From the NCBI GenBank assembly GCA_963693285.1, contig OY848921.1, positions 7,763,229 through 7,827,228 on the forward strand: a DNA stretch of 64,000 bases, in the 5' to 3' direction. Origin of the DNA: Xestospongia muta. Lineage: Eukaryota > Porifera > Demospongiae > Haplosclerida > Petrosiidae. The translations under genes were made by a program, and so were the position numbers. This document shows positions 38,320 through 53,600 of the stretch, piece by piece; within the stretch, counting starts at the first letter, position 1; every line of letters starts with the position of its first letter. The notes beneath the pieces are model-generated. The model searched no databases, had not been told where the DNA came from, and was given only the letters and a program-made list of their open reading frames with translations.

Positions 38320-38650
38320 CTTTCTCTTAAACCACGTGTATCAGAACTATATGTCCTAATATAATCCTTGTCTTGGGATATACCAGAAGTACATTCTTGC
38401 TATAGCACATACCAAAACTATGTCCTTACATCCACGTGAATGAACCATGTCCTAGTTCTTGGCTCCTTGCCTCCACGTGAATGAACCATGTCCTAGTTCT
38501 TTTCTCCTTGCCTCCACGTGTATGAACCATGTCCTAGTTCTTGGCTCCTTGCCTCCACATGTATGAACCATGTCCTAGTTCTTGCCTCTTTGTCTCTATG
38601 TGTACCAGAACTATGTCCTAGTTCTTGCCTTAGCATGCATTGGAGACAAT
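38320..38650. repeat. 41-bp imperfect repeats carrying CACGTG boxes
   Basis: Four to five units of about 41 bp built on CCATGTCCTAGTTCTTGGCT and CCTTGCCTCCACGTG. Perfect CACGTG sites fall at 38333, 38433, 38474 and 38515, with a CACATG variant near 38556. They lie about 1.0-1.2 kb upstream of the VMP1 start codon. Confidence 0.85.
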
Positions 38651-39507
38651 TACCAGAATTATATACCAGAACTATGTCCGGAAACATATTATGAGATGGT
38701 ATGTAAATGAAGATGGACTCTGTCTATGATATTTGCATCATCATTGAGTTCAATCATTTGCAGTGTCATTGTCTCTATATTTCCTCCGCAAGAATTTGTG
38801 GAATGTGAATTAGTTCTGTTAGAGAGTTGGGAGTAAATGACAGGAAACTGTTGGATGTTAAGTTACACTAATCTAATTAAAGTAATATCAATATTAAATT
38901 CTTCATGTAATAAGCTACTCATCACTCTTAAATTGACATAAACTTGAACTTAAGTATTCAAATAATGATTATAATTAGTAAGACTATTTGTGCATTACAG
39001 TGCATATATTACTTCATTAAATAAAAGATCAATATATCAGTTTTGTATATAATTAGTACTTACATATAGCAGTAAAGGTTAGTGGCATTCAGTAAATGAC
39101 TACTATGTGTTATGCTAATGTACCAATGAAAAGTAACAATGTATCAATAATGATCGCACAATGTTTACACAATTGTGATAACTCTGCACGACTGCACCTA
39201 CAGTATCAATTTATCTCTACATCTGTTACTCACAGTAATAACTATTCGTGTGTGATACTCATGGTGGTCACACTTTTACCATGTGCTGTCGCTAGCTATC
39301 AAAGACAAAGTTAGTCAGTATTCTGTTCTTTGTAGTAGATTATGTAACAACAATGTATATGCTATTTATTGATAGTGATGAAACTCATGAAACATTCTTA
39401 GCAGCTGGATAGGAAATTAGAAAATAATTATGATTTTCAGGCTGAGCACATGTAGTAGCCACTCCCCTTAACACGCCTGGTTTTATCGTGTCACCTTTTA
39501 TATGAAG

Positions 39508-43290
<3,783 letters not shown>

Positions 43291-43338
43291 CATAATAATG
43301 ACATAAGAATAATCGTTTAATTCAAAATATTTTAAAGC

Positions 43339-44601
43339 TCAATTGTTAGCACTTTCTTGTTGGTCTCGTTCCTTTCCCTCTTCTTCCATTTCTACATACT
43401 CTATTTCTTCTTCTTCATCTTCTTCTTCTATTACCATTGGCTCTGAGCTATTGGTATAGTGAGTGTTATAATATAGATGGTGAGCTATTGATATAGTGAG
43501 TGTTATAACATAGATGGTGAGCTATTGGTATAGTGAGTGTTATAATATAGATGGTGAGCTATTGGTATAGTGAGTGTTATAATATAGATGGTGAGCTATT
43601 GATATAGTGAGTGTTATAATATAGATGGTGAGCTATTGGTATAGTGAGTGTTATAACATAGATGGTGAGCTATTGGTATAGTGAGTGTTATAACATAGAT
43701 GGTGAGCTATTGGTATAGTGAGTGTTATAACATAGATGGTGAGCTATTGGTATAGTGAGTGTTATAACATAGATGGTGAGCTATTGGTATAGTGAGTGTT
43801 ATAACATAGATGGTGAGCTATTGATATAGTGAGTGTTATAACATAGACGGTGAGCTATTGGTATAGTGAGTGTTATAACATGATGGTGAGCTATTGGTAT
43901 AGTGAGTGTTATAACATAGATGGTGAGCTATTGGTATAGTGAGTGATATAATATAGATGATGTTATTATTAAAGAAGTCATTACTTTAATATATACTTAA
44001 TTAATGTACTATAATTGAACGTCAACACAAAATGTGTTCTAACAATTAATTAGTGTATTAAGAGGCAGAGCTTAGTGAGAATTGATCTTCAGAATCATTA
44101 ATTAAAAAATAATTATTATATTATTCTAATTTTATTTATTTGATGATTACCGTATTGTTTGCAATGTCACGTCTAGTTGTAGTTCCGGTAGCTCCTCCCC
44201 TTCTCTTACTTCACTCACTGATGATCTAATTATAGGTTCAGAGGACTGTTGATGTGATGATGATGACCCTTGACTCTGATGATGTAATATTTGTCTCTCA
44301 AGAACAACTTGTTCTGCCTATGATACCAGTGAAAAATGGACAGATAAAACAAATTGATCCATTCACTCATTCATTTGTCTATTCCTAATACACTAGGTAT
44401 AGTAACATAAACTCTATGTAAGAAGATGTAAGCAAATATTACAATGGACGAATAGAACAAAATGGATCTATACTAACAGCCACACCCCTTTTTGCACATG
44501 TCTACCTTGAGGATATTGAGTTGTTGTTCAGCGGCTCTCTGTATTTCTAAAAGATATTTTTCTTCTCTTTTAAGTGCTTCTTTAACTTTCTCTGCCGTCA
44601 T
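43339..44601 (-). CDS. SNAPC5: snRNA-activating protein complex subunit 5
   Basis: Three exons, 44506-44601, 44151-44317 and 43339-43447, join in frame to 123 residues. The N-terminus is a short coiled coil, LKREEKYLLEIQRAAEQQLN, that matches the start of human SNAPC5 (98 residues) in spacing of its EE..LL.....L..QLN.L pattern. A Ser/Gln/His-rich linker follows, then TLQTI, then an acidic end (EEEDEEEEIEYVEMEEEG), as in SNAPC5. In animals this is the smallest SNAPc subunit; SNAPc binds the proximal sequence element of Pol II and Pol III snRNA promoters. The ATG was taken at 44599-44601 because it opens the first exon; an acceptor-like AACAG lies just before it, so a leader exon is possible. 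The second intron is filled by a 37-bp minisatellite. The call rests on short-protein similarity judged by eye. Confidence 0.75.
43444..43960. repeat. 37-bp minisatellite, about 14 copies, overlapping the SNAPC5 acceptor
   Basis: Unit GAGCTATTGGTATAGTGAGT plus 17 more bases. The first copy begins inside the last SNAPC5 exon: exon sequence CTCTGAG runs into the repeat CTATTGG. On the transcribed strand every unit reads ACCAATAGCTCA, the same as the real 3' splice site ACCAATAG before CTCAGAG. Confidence 0.92.
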
Positions 44602-44767
44602 ACCTGTTAGTAACGGATAGTTTGTACCACCTTACGGTTTCAACACGTCCCTGAGATGATGAGGCGAAATAAAAACTCTACAATTATATTATATATATAT
44701 ATCTTGCTTCCCGTATTCTTTTCAAACATCAGCAGTGACAAGTTCTTAGTAACCTGACGAAGAAGAA
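44602..44767. promoter_or_regulatory. Short divergent promoter between SNAPC5 and nucleoredoxin
   Basis: Only 166 bp separate the two start codons, which face away from each other, so both promoters must lie here or overlap leader sequence. A TATATATATAT run occurs at about 44690-44702. No specific factor site is claimed. Confidence 0.6.
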
Positions 44768-46704
44768 ATGGCTGAAGGTGGGACTGTTCGACCTACTTTG
44801 CGTGGATTATTCGGTGATTACGTGGTCAAAGGCGATATGTTACAGCAGATCGACATTGATGAACTCGGAGGCGACGGAAAAGTGATCGGCGTTTACATAT
44901 CCGGGCATTGGTGTCCACCTTGCAAGCAATTCACACCAATTTTGGCTGAATGGTATGATAGATTCAAAGAAGGTCCTAACGCAGACAATTTTGAGATCAT
45001 ATTCGTTAGTTCAGATAAATGCGACTTGGAGTTTATGCGTTATTTCATGACAATGCCTTGGGCAGCGCTACCTTTTATGGAGAGAGAAAGAAAAGTAGGC
45101 TATCAGAAAATATAATGTAATGTATTTTTTTGTTATAATTGCAACTGTAGGTTTGATTTTTAAGTTAGAGATTAACGATAATGATTTTAACAGTATAATT
45201 TTTACTAAACAAGTTTTTCTTCTAATTATATTAACCAGTTCATGAATAGAACGTGCAATCTATAATACATTGGTTGGTCGGCAGTATCTACTTTATTTCT
45301 CATAGTTATGTACTTTGCACTTAGAAAATCCTAACATGGACACTTTATGTGTGTATCTTACAATTAATTTCTCAGTACTTTTACTAAATAATTTATTTTC
45401 ATTCACATCTCAAATGCTAAATAAATTTCTTTCTTTTTTCTTTGTTATCATTTTAGACTGAAATTAGCAAAGCATTTAATGTATCTGGTATTCCAGCACT
45501 TATCTTTATTAATGGAGCTAACTGTGAACTGATTACAAATGATGGACGCTCTATAGTCACAGAAGATGTCGATGGAGAAGACTTCCCTTGGTTACCAATT
45601 CCCATGAACGAACTACTTGATGGAGACTTTGTTAAAGTAGACGGCACTGTAGTACCATATGATACCATAAGTGACAATATTTTGGGGATATTATTTGCAG
45701 CTCAATGGGTATTTAGTTCAAATAATATTTGTAATATTAAATGATTCATGTGCTATTTTACATCTTTACACTAACTTATTTATCTTGCCTGCATATTGAG
45801 GTTCAGTGCTTCATGTGTTAGTTATTGATTGTTATTAGCAAAATGTATTAGTTAATATAGGAACAAATATTTTAACAGCAATGGGAGTCCGTAGTTATAG
45901 GAACAAATATTTTAACAACAATGGGAGTCTGTAGCTATAGGAACAAATATTTTAACAGCAATGGGAGTCCATAGCTATAGGAACAAATATTTTAACAACA
46001 ATGGGAGTCCGTAGCTATAGGAACAAATATTTTAACAACAATGGGAGTCCGTAGCTATAGGAACAAATATTTTAACAACAATGGGAGTCCGTAGCTATAG
46101 GAACAAATATTTTAACAGCAATGGGGGTCCGTAGCTATAGGAACAAATATTTTAACAGCAATGGGGGTCCGTAGCTATAGGAACAAATATTTTAACAGCA
46201 ATGGGAGTCCGTAGCTATAGGAACAAATATTTTAACAGCAATGGGAGTCCGTAGCTATAGGAACAAATATTTTAACAGCAATGGGAGTCCCTAGCTAATA
46301 TGCAAGGAGAAATTGTGCACAGGCCTTCCTCCTTAGTGAAGCTACAGGTTCCTGCATTGTAACAATAATGCTATGTTACATAGCTGTTGATGCAATGTTA
46401 CTTTTAAGTTATTAACATATACATTCACATGTCCTTTTTAATTCTATTGTTTTATATTCTAGTGTGCTCCTTGCCAGACATTCCAGCCTCAATTGATGAC
46501 AGTTTATGAAGCACTAAAAGCTAAAGGAGAGAAATTTGAAATCATATTTGCCAGTTCTGATCGTAGCAAAGGAATGTACGAAGAAGCCATTCAAGAAATG
46601 CCATGGCTTCTTATTCCATTCAATGATCGACGGAGAAAGAAACTGACTCGTATTTTGAAAGTGGAAAGTAATATGAGAATATAAATATATTATATATATT
46701 TATA

Positions 46705-46742
<38 letters not shown>

Positions 46743-47665
46743 AAGATGAGAGTCCATGTATAGACAGTTTGTTTGATACATTTATATAGGTATTCCTACT
46801 GTATGTATTATCGGGGTAGATGGTAAGGTCATTAATGAGCAGGCTCGTACTATAATTGAAGATGATCCTGATGGAGAAGTCAGTTCTATTAGAGATTTAT
46901 TTTAAGTATATAAAAAAACCAACAACTCACTGATATTGTATAGTACAAAATACTGTTAATGCTACAGTTTCACTGATTGTTCTTAATTTAGGGGTTTCCC
47001 TGGTATCCAAGACCAGTATCCGAACTAAACGATGAATCTGTGGATCAGATTAATGAGTTCCCTTGTGTTATCTGGCTCACTGGTATGATCTTAGAGATAA
47101 ATACTGTCAGCACACTTTTAAATTATTTAAGTACTTTGACTAATTGTTCCCTTTTGTGTGCACAAACTGTTATACATTCTATTGAAGCAATGGCTACTGC
47201 TCCAACACTTGTATACATACTTTGATGTGGATATAATGCTAAGCCATAAGACTGTAAATGTGGTAATTGAAATCCTTTTATAGTACAAATATTATTAAAG
47301 ACTTTATTAATGATAGTACCTTTACTCTGTTAGATAACAATGATGATCAATTAACTAGAGCTCGTCTCATATTGGAACCAATATCAGAGGCTTATCATAA
47401 GACATTAGATAACAAAGAAGCAGTTAAGGCAAAGAAACAGCTCATACACTTTTATTTTGGGAGTGCTACAAGTGACGATGATGTTGGGGAACAGTTGCGT
47501 CAGTTTGCTGAACTTCCAGATCAGTTACCACTGCTAGCGATATTGGATGTTCCTAACCAGAGCAAGTACATTTGTACTAAGAAGATACTGACTCAGAAAA
47601 TAGCGAAAGAGTTTCTAAAAGGATACAGAGAAGGAACTTTGCCTAAACTTGAACTAGAATTGTGA
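44768..47665 (+). CDS. Nucleoredoxin-like protein, copy 1
   Basis: Six exons, 44768-45094, 45457-45708, 46463-46667, 46790-46878, 46992-47082 and 47334-47665, join in frame to 431 residues (human NXN has 435). The first thioredoxin-like domain has HWCPPCKQFTPILAEWY at about residues 46-62, followed by EIIFVSSDK and the cis-Pro region VSGIPAL. The second domain has QWCAPCQTFQP, split by an intron between Trp and Cys, then EIIFASSDR and SIPTVCII. The C-terminal third is a thioredoxin-like domain without CxxC. DGRS...D.DGE(D)FPWLP is the linker typical of nucleoredoxins. The family reduces disulfides of partners such as Dishevelled. A poly(A) signal AATAAA lies at 47705-47710, 40 nt after the stop. 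The third-exon acceptor follows a 40-bp minisatellite intron. Confidence 0.93.
45858..46300. repeat. 40-bp minisatellite, about 11 copies, in nucleoredoxin copy 1
   Basis: Unit of 40 bp containing GGAACAAATATTTTAAC, A/G CAATGGGAGTCC and GTAGCTATA. Copies with TTTTAACAGCAATGG contain an acceptor-like AACAG in the sense orientation; the others have AACAACAA. The array fills much of the 754-bp second intron. Confidence 0.93.
46705..46738. repeat. (TA)n microsatellite
   Basis: TA run in the 122-bp intron between exons 46463-46667 and 46790-46878 of nucleoredoxin copy 1, preceded by TATTATATATATTTATAAT sequence. Confidence 0.9.
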
Positions 47666-48031
47666 TGTTGTCTTTATAGTGCCAATATTTTGATGCACTA
47701 TTTAAATAAAATGTATTGCAGTTTGAAATAATTATTTTTTGGTCTTTAGCCATTCACTATTATTACAGATAAAATAGTTATAATATTACTAAAACATGTT
47801 CACTTAAATAGAATATATCATGTCATTATGCATGAGATTGAAAGTGATGTATGCTTTAATTTTATAAGATATAATATCTCAATGACACTTTAATTGCTAC
47901 AATATTTATTAATATTGGATATCTTGACTGTATGACCGACAAAGGAGTAGAGTAGTAACAATATTCATGACAGGAAATCTAAAGCTAATTTAGTAATCAA
48001 TCAGCCCTTGAGTAAACAAACTAAATGTGTT
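47666..48031. other. Spacer between the two nucleoredoxin genes
   Basis: 366 bp without a coding exon. It carries the poly(A) signal AATAAA of copy 1 at 47705-47710 and must also hold the promoter and leader of copy 2. An upstream ATG in another frame occurs at 48025. Confidence 0.7.
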
Positions 48032-50356
48032 ATGGAGAAGCTCTTCCAAGACGTTGACTGTCTCTGTTATGGTCACAAAGACACGAGAATTGATGTTCCT
48101 GTGAGCAGTTTAAAAGGAGAAGACAAAGTGTTGGGCTTGTTTTTCAGTGCTCACTGGTGTCCTCCATGTCGTGTGTTTACACCAAACCTAACAGATTGGT
48201 ACACAAGATTAAGAGGAGGTGTTGCTAAAGACAAACTTGAGATTGTATATATTAGTTTAGATAAAGATGAGAAAACGTTTGATGAATACTATGACACAAT
48301 GCCTTGGTTAGCTTTACCTTACAAGTACAGAGAAAGAGAGGTGAGAGAAATATACTATCATGTGGTAGGTTTACTTTCGAGGTATAATATTTTCATAATT
48401 CTGATTCGCTTTGCAAATATTTTCTCAATGAATATCTTAGTTAATTAAGGTAGTCATAGCAAATGTTTAGTATACTTTCCTTTCGATTTGAACCATAAAA
48501 ATGTCTTTTGTGAAAAGAAATCTCAAATTACAATCCCTTGAAAATAACCATACAATAATAGTGTGTAGTGGCTTAGAAATTGACGTGTCAATTCTGTGAT
48601 GTACATGGATAATGTGATATCATTAAAATTAATAGTTATGTTTTGACATTTATTTCAGGGCCTGATATAATATAATAAAATGACTACTCTATTAGAATTA
48701 GTATACGGTATCTGTAATATGGATTATTAAAACTTACGAAGTTTATTATACATTTAAATATATTGTTATAGAGAACAGATAATATCATATATTCAACATT
48801 GCTTAATATACAATTGTATTTCTTCTATTTTCTTTAGACTAAGTTAGTTAGGAAGTTTAAAATATCTGGTATTCCCTCACTGGTTCTCCTTAATGCTCAG
48901 ACAGGTTCAACTATTACTCGTGATGGTCGCTCATTTGTTGTTGATAATCCTAATGGAGAGGGGTTTCCATGGCATCCTCAAAATATCTTATCATGTTTGG
49001 CGGGAGAATTTATTAATAAAGATGGTGGGTGTATTTCATGGGATGATATTAAAGAAATTAAAGTGTTAGGATTGTATTTTTCAGCTCAGTGGGTAAGAAT
49101 CAATGGATGGATGGATTGATGAGTCAATAGATAGACATCAATGTTATATTTGCATATTGGTTTACTAATGCTAGTTAATAGCAGTTATGTAAATTAATTC
49201 AATGAATTTAGTCAAAGTCTCGTGATATTTATATCTTCCTTTAGTTTTGTTAATATTTTTTCTCTCTTTTCCTCCTTTAGTGTCAACCTTGTCAATCATT
49301 TACACCACTCTTAATTGAATTTTATCATAAAATGAATCAGGACCAACAAAAGAGATTTGAAATCATCTTTGTAACTTCAGATCGTAGTGAAACAACATTT
49401 CATGAATACTTTCCTGATATGCCATGGTTAGCTATACCATTTACTGATGAGAGATGCAAGAAATTAAAACAGCTGCTAGAAGTAACAAGTATGACAGAAA
49501 TGTACTTTGTAGTTTATTAACATTATTATATTACTCTTGCCTTTGTATTTGTCCTTTTTTATTAAGGTATTCCGCTATTAATTTTATTGGATACTACTAC
49601 TGGTAAAGTTATCACTACTAATGCAAGAACAATGGTTACAGTTGATCCAGAAGGAGAGGTGACTTACTAATAATGCAACCACCTAAAATTTCACATACTT
49701 AAAAAGAGCATAATTCTGATTACAAATGCCTGATTTACTGTTTTCTATTTGACTCTTGATCTAGCCTCACAAAATTAAACACAATATTAGCATGATGTTA
49801 TTTCTATTTGTATAGGAATTTCCTTGGTATCCTAAAGCATTAGAGCAACTTCATGATGGAGTTGTGAATATGGTCAATGATCGTCCTGCTATGGTATGGT
49901 TTACAGGTACAGTATAAACAGATATACATAAAGATGGACAAACTAATGTAAACAATGAATGGATGGATGGGAAATGAGTGGCTGGAAGGATGAAAGTAGT
50001 GATCCTATAATTTTATTTTTCACTTTTATTTTTTTTTCTATTACTTAGATGGTTCTCCAGAGCAGTTAGAACAGGCTGTACAGTCAATGTCTCCAGTAGC
50101 TCAGCTCTATTTTGAACAACACAAAGACAATTTAGATGAAGCTGTGTGTTTTTTCTATGCTAATGATAGCGATCTCTCTGCTAGTTTGAGAGAAGAAGTC
50201 ATTAAAATGCCAGAACTATTTCCAACATTAGTTATTGTTGATATACCTGATCAAAAGAAATATATCTGTGACACTCCTGAACTAAATGAAGAAGCTGTTA
50301 GCAATTTTTTACATTCTTACTCAAATGGTACTCTTAAAGCAAAAAGTTTACAATAG
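48032..50356 (+). CDS. Nucleoredoxin-like protein, copy 2
   Basis: Six exons, 48032-48340, 48838-49092, 49281-49488, 49567-49658, 49816-49906 and 50049-50356, join in frame to 420 residues. Intron positions and phases match copy 1 one for one, including the Trp/Cys split in the second active site. Motifs are HWCPPCRVFTPNLTDWY in the first domain and QWCQPCQSFTPLL in the second, with SGIPSL and SIPLLIL cis-Pro regions, DGRSFVVDNPNGEGFPW, and a C-terminal CxxC-less domain ending with a DIPDQKKYIC stretch equivalent to DVPNQSKYIC of copy 1. I chose the first in-frame ATG, 48032; a longer reading from TTG at 48008 is not a normal eukaryotic start. The high divergence between the copies means the tandem duplication is old. 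Confidence 0.92.
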
Positions 50357-50657
50357 TTTAAATTATAGTTTTCAAATTACTTTTTGTATCAATTTTTAAG
50401 ATTATCTATAATACTATAATTCACTCCATTTGTTCTACATGACCTTGAAGTTCATCAGCTTGACATTAATATCAAAAAAAAACATTATTTTGTAGCAGCA
50501 ATTCAGCAAAAAAGTATTATGCAAAACAAACATACTAATATAAGAAACTAGAAAATTTATAGCAGCACTATCTAACTAGAAAAGCACTACATATTAAAAG
50601 TTAATAAAAGTATAATTACACAACAACTAACTACTACTAATAACTATAATATCAATC
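50357..50657. other. Convergent 3' spacer
   Basis: 301 bp between the stop codons of nucleoredoxin copy 2 (plus) and RNF213 (minus). It presumably holds both 3' untranslated regions. No other feature seen. Confidence 0.6.
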
Positions 50658-53600
50658 CTAATTCTTTTGTTGGTCTTCTTTGTATTTCACTGCATACTTC
50701 CAGATCTCAGTGACATGTTGAAGTGAAAACTCTCCAGGAAACATGTCTTCAAAGTTTTGTATCCTCTCCAAATCAAAGTAATCACATCCATCAATATAAC
50801 TATCAATTAACCTGTAAATTATATGGAGCTAATATCATATAAAATGGTGTTTGTAACTTACGAATCCTCTGCTTCAAACTCTTTTCTATTTTTAACTTGT
50901 GTTACAATAAATTCATAGAATATCTCCAAGAATTGATCCATATCAAAAGGACCTAGTGCTGTCTTTAGTGTTTCTGTTTCCTCTGGGGTCAATTTACTTT
51001 TAAAAGCTTCGTTTATACCAGGAAATGGATCCTGTTGTATTATTAAAATAATTTTTTCCATAGATACAATGTAAACATAACATAGTAGATATATAAATAC
51101 ATAAATAATAAATACATAGTAGTGTATATAGTAAGTAATGATAGTAATATAATATATATTTATGAGGTATCACTATTAACTTACTTCTTTTCTTTGGGAA
51201 ATTTGACGAGCCTGCTCAACATTGAGAATTCTCCACAGTGAAATAATATGAGCTAGCTCACACCGATCTTCAATCTAAATATTTATTTATTAATTGAAAA
51301 ATATCTTAGATGAATTTTTCTTACTATTTTTGGAAGTTTTCCACTCATTTTAAGACTCTCCATGTATCGTTTTATCATAGTTTGAGGTTTCCAGTTACTG
51401 TATTGTACAAATCCCAATGCAACATTTACTATGTCAATACAATCTTGAAGACTCTGTTTTCCAGCCATCTCACGAAGAATGTCATCTTTTTCCCTTTGTG
51501 GAAGTGGTGACTAATTTGAAATAGATAAGAAAATGAATTTTATAACCACCATAATGACAATATTAACCTGTGGTTTTATTTTTTTACGAATCTTTGTAAA
51601 AGTCTCTGCTACTAAGACATCACTGCGATAAGACATTATAGGAATATCACAGATAATAAGAGGTTTTCCCCGAACAAAACGATCTAAAACATGTTTTTCT
51701 AAGGCAACAAAGTCATAAGATACATCAGCTCCACGTCCAGCTTTGAGTGAATATTTGCAATGAGAGAAAATGACATGAGAGAGTTGATGTTCAAATGAGA
51801 TCATCTGACATTGTTGAATTTTGCTGAGAGGTACTTCATGTTTTCCAGAACTATACAAGAATATAGAGTGATCATTAAAAAATTGTTCCTTACATTGATT
51901 TCAGTTTCAACTTCTCCCATGACAAGTCAATAAAGTCATTTTGCAGTCTTGCTAAGTAACTAGCCAGTGCTATACTACACACTCCTTCTCCTTGTTTCAT
52001 TGGCAGGAAAAATCCAAGAGGTTGTTTTATTGTCATCTCAGTAGAAATGTACTCTTGTGGGACTGTGATATTCACTAAAATATGTAAATATAATAGCCAA
52101 TACAAACCTACATATCTAATACTAACTTAAAGTTGGTATTTCTCTTTTCACTTTGTTCCATGCACAGCAAAATGCCTCAGTCCATTTTGTGAATCTTTCT
52201 CTTTGATGGGCTGTAATATAATTTCGAAAATTAATAGTTGCTTCTTCAGTGTGTGTAATAAAATATGAAATAGTCCACTCCTATACATAACATTCTTATC
52301 GTCAATATCCTACCTTTAGCAATATTGTCTCGAATGAACTCTTCTATGCTCATTTCAGCATCTTTCTGATCAATACGATGGTGGCATATCTCATAAAGTG
52401 ATGTTTGTAACTGTACAATATCCGGTAGATACTGCAATGCTGACAACAGGGTGACCTGAAAGGAGAAAAACATAAAGCTAATGTTAGAACAACAGAGCAA
52501 CCTTGTCCAAAAACTCTTTAATAACTCTTAAGTCTACATCTATTGTCAATTGTTGAAGACTTTGTGCAACATGATCAATAGTGATTTGAGGTCGATAGAT
52601 CCACAAGTGAGGCATTATAGTAGTTGATGTTATCGATGTTGTCTCATAAATCATTTGTAGCAGTGCTCTGTGATCTAATAGAAATTGTAGGTAATTGTAG
52701 AGTATTACATTGTGTGACTACCTAGATTGGAATCCTCCATGATACATTGTCTGCAGTTTTCAATATGATCTTTGATATCCTTTTGTTTTGTCTAAAACAG
52801 TTTTTTAAAAAGTTATTTTAATTTACCTTCGTAACTGGCTTGATGAATATTTCATCAAATCTCTTTTCCCAAATAGCACGTGCTTCTCTTGATGGTAGTG
52901 AAGTGTCAATTCCTAAGAATAAATAAAAGTTGTAGGTGGCTTAAGTTTTAGATACAAAGCTTCATTTACCAATGTTATGTTGTGCTACTGAGAGCATATT
53001 GTGGATGAGTGTATGGATAAATAAAATGCAATCATCAAAACTTTGCTGTGTTGCTCTACTCATAGTTTGGAAATCTCTCTCAAGATGGTGCCAGAAAAAG
53101 TTCAGTATTTGTTCAGGAGGAACTGGCTCAGTTTGTACAACAGCTTTACTGAGTTCTTCACATGCTGCCTGTAATATATAAGCAAAGTAATAAATAGTAA
53201 TTGCTAACAATTTAACCTTATCATTAGAGCTGGCTACCCACACACATATAGCATGAAGCAACATTCTCATGATACAATTTGAAAGAGGAGAAAGATCTCT
53301 TTGGGGAACTGGATCTGTCTCCTTGTAGTCAGGTGGATCAAGAAAATGGCCCAGTTTTGTAAGTCGTCGACTCTCAAGAGGTCTTTTTACAAATATGATA
53401 TATATCAAAGTAATTATGAACTCACTTATCAGAAACTTTAATGTTATCTTTTTTTGCTACATTATATGCTTGTCCACCTATCTCAGCACCACAAAAGCAT
53501 TTGTTCACGTTCCCAACCACTTGACGTCCACACTAATTAAAATGTAAATACACACAAACAATAGAACCATAAAGTAAACGATAATCACTTACACCTTGAA

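Larger units (their letters stand above)
34874..39507. other. Non-coding stretch upstream of VMP1
   Basis: No coding exon seen. It holds the GGAT run, a 23-nt inverted repeat (35787-35918), a short TC run (37012-37042), the 15-bp palindromic array (37252-37952) and the 41-bp repeats with CACGTG boxes (38320-38650). The right end must carry the VMP1 promoter and leader. Confidence 0.55.

Noticed and set aside
38493..38687. 64-codon minus-strand frame across the CACGTG repeats
   Set aside because: Follows the 41-bp repeat only; no family similarity and no supporting exon structure.
48008..48031. Upstream TTG start extending nucleoredoxin copy 2 by eight residues
   Set aside because: A non-ATG start is unlikely in an animal gene; the ATG at 48032 opens the conserved reading frame.
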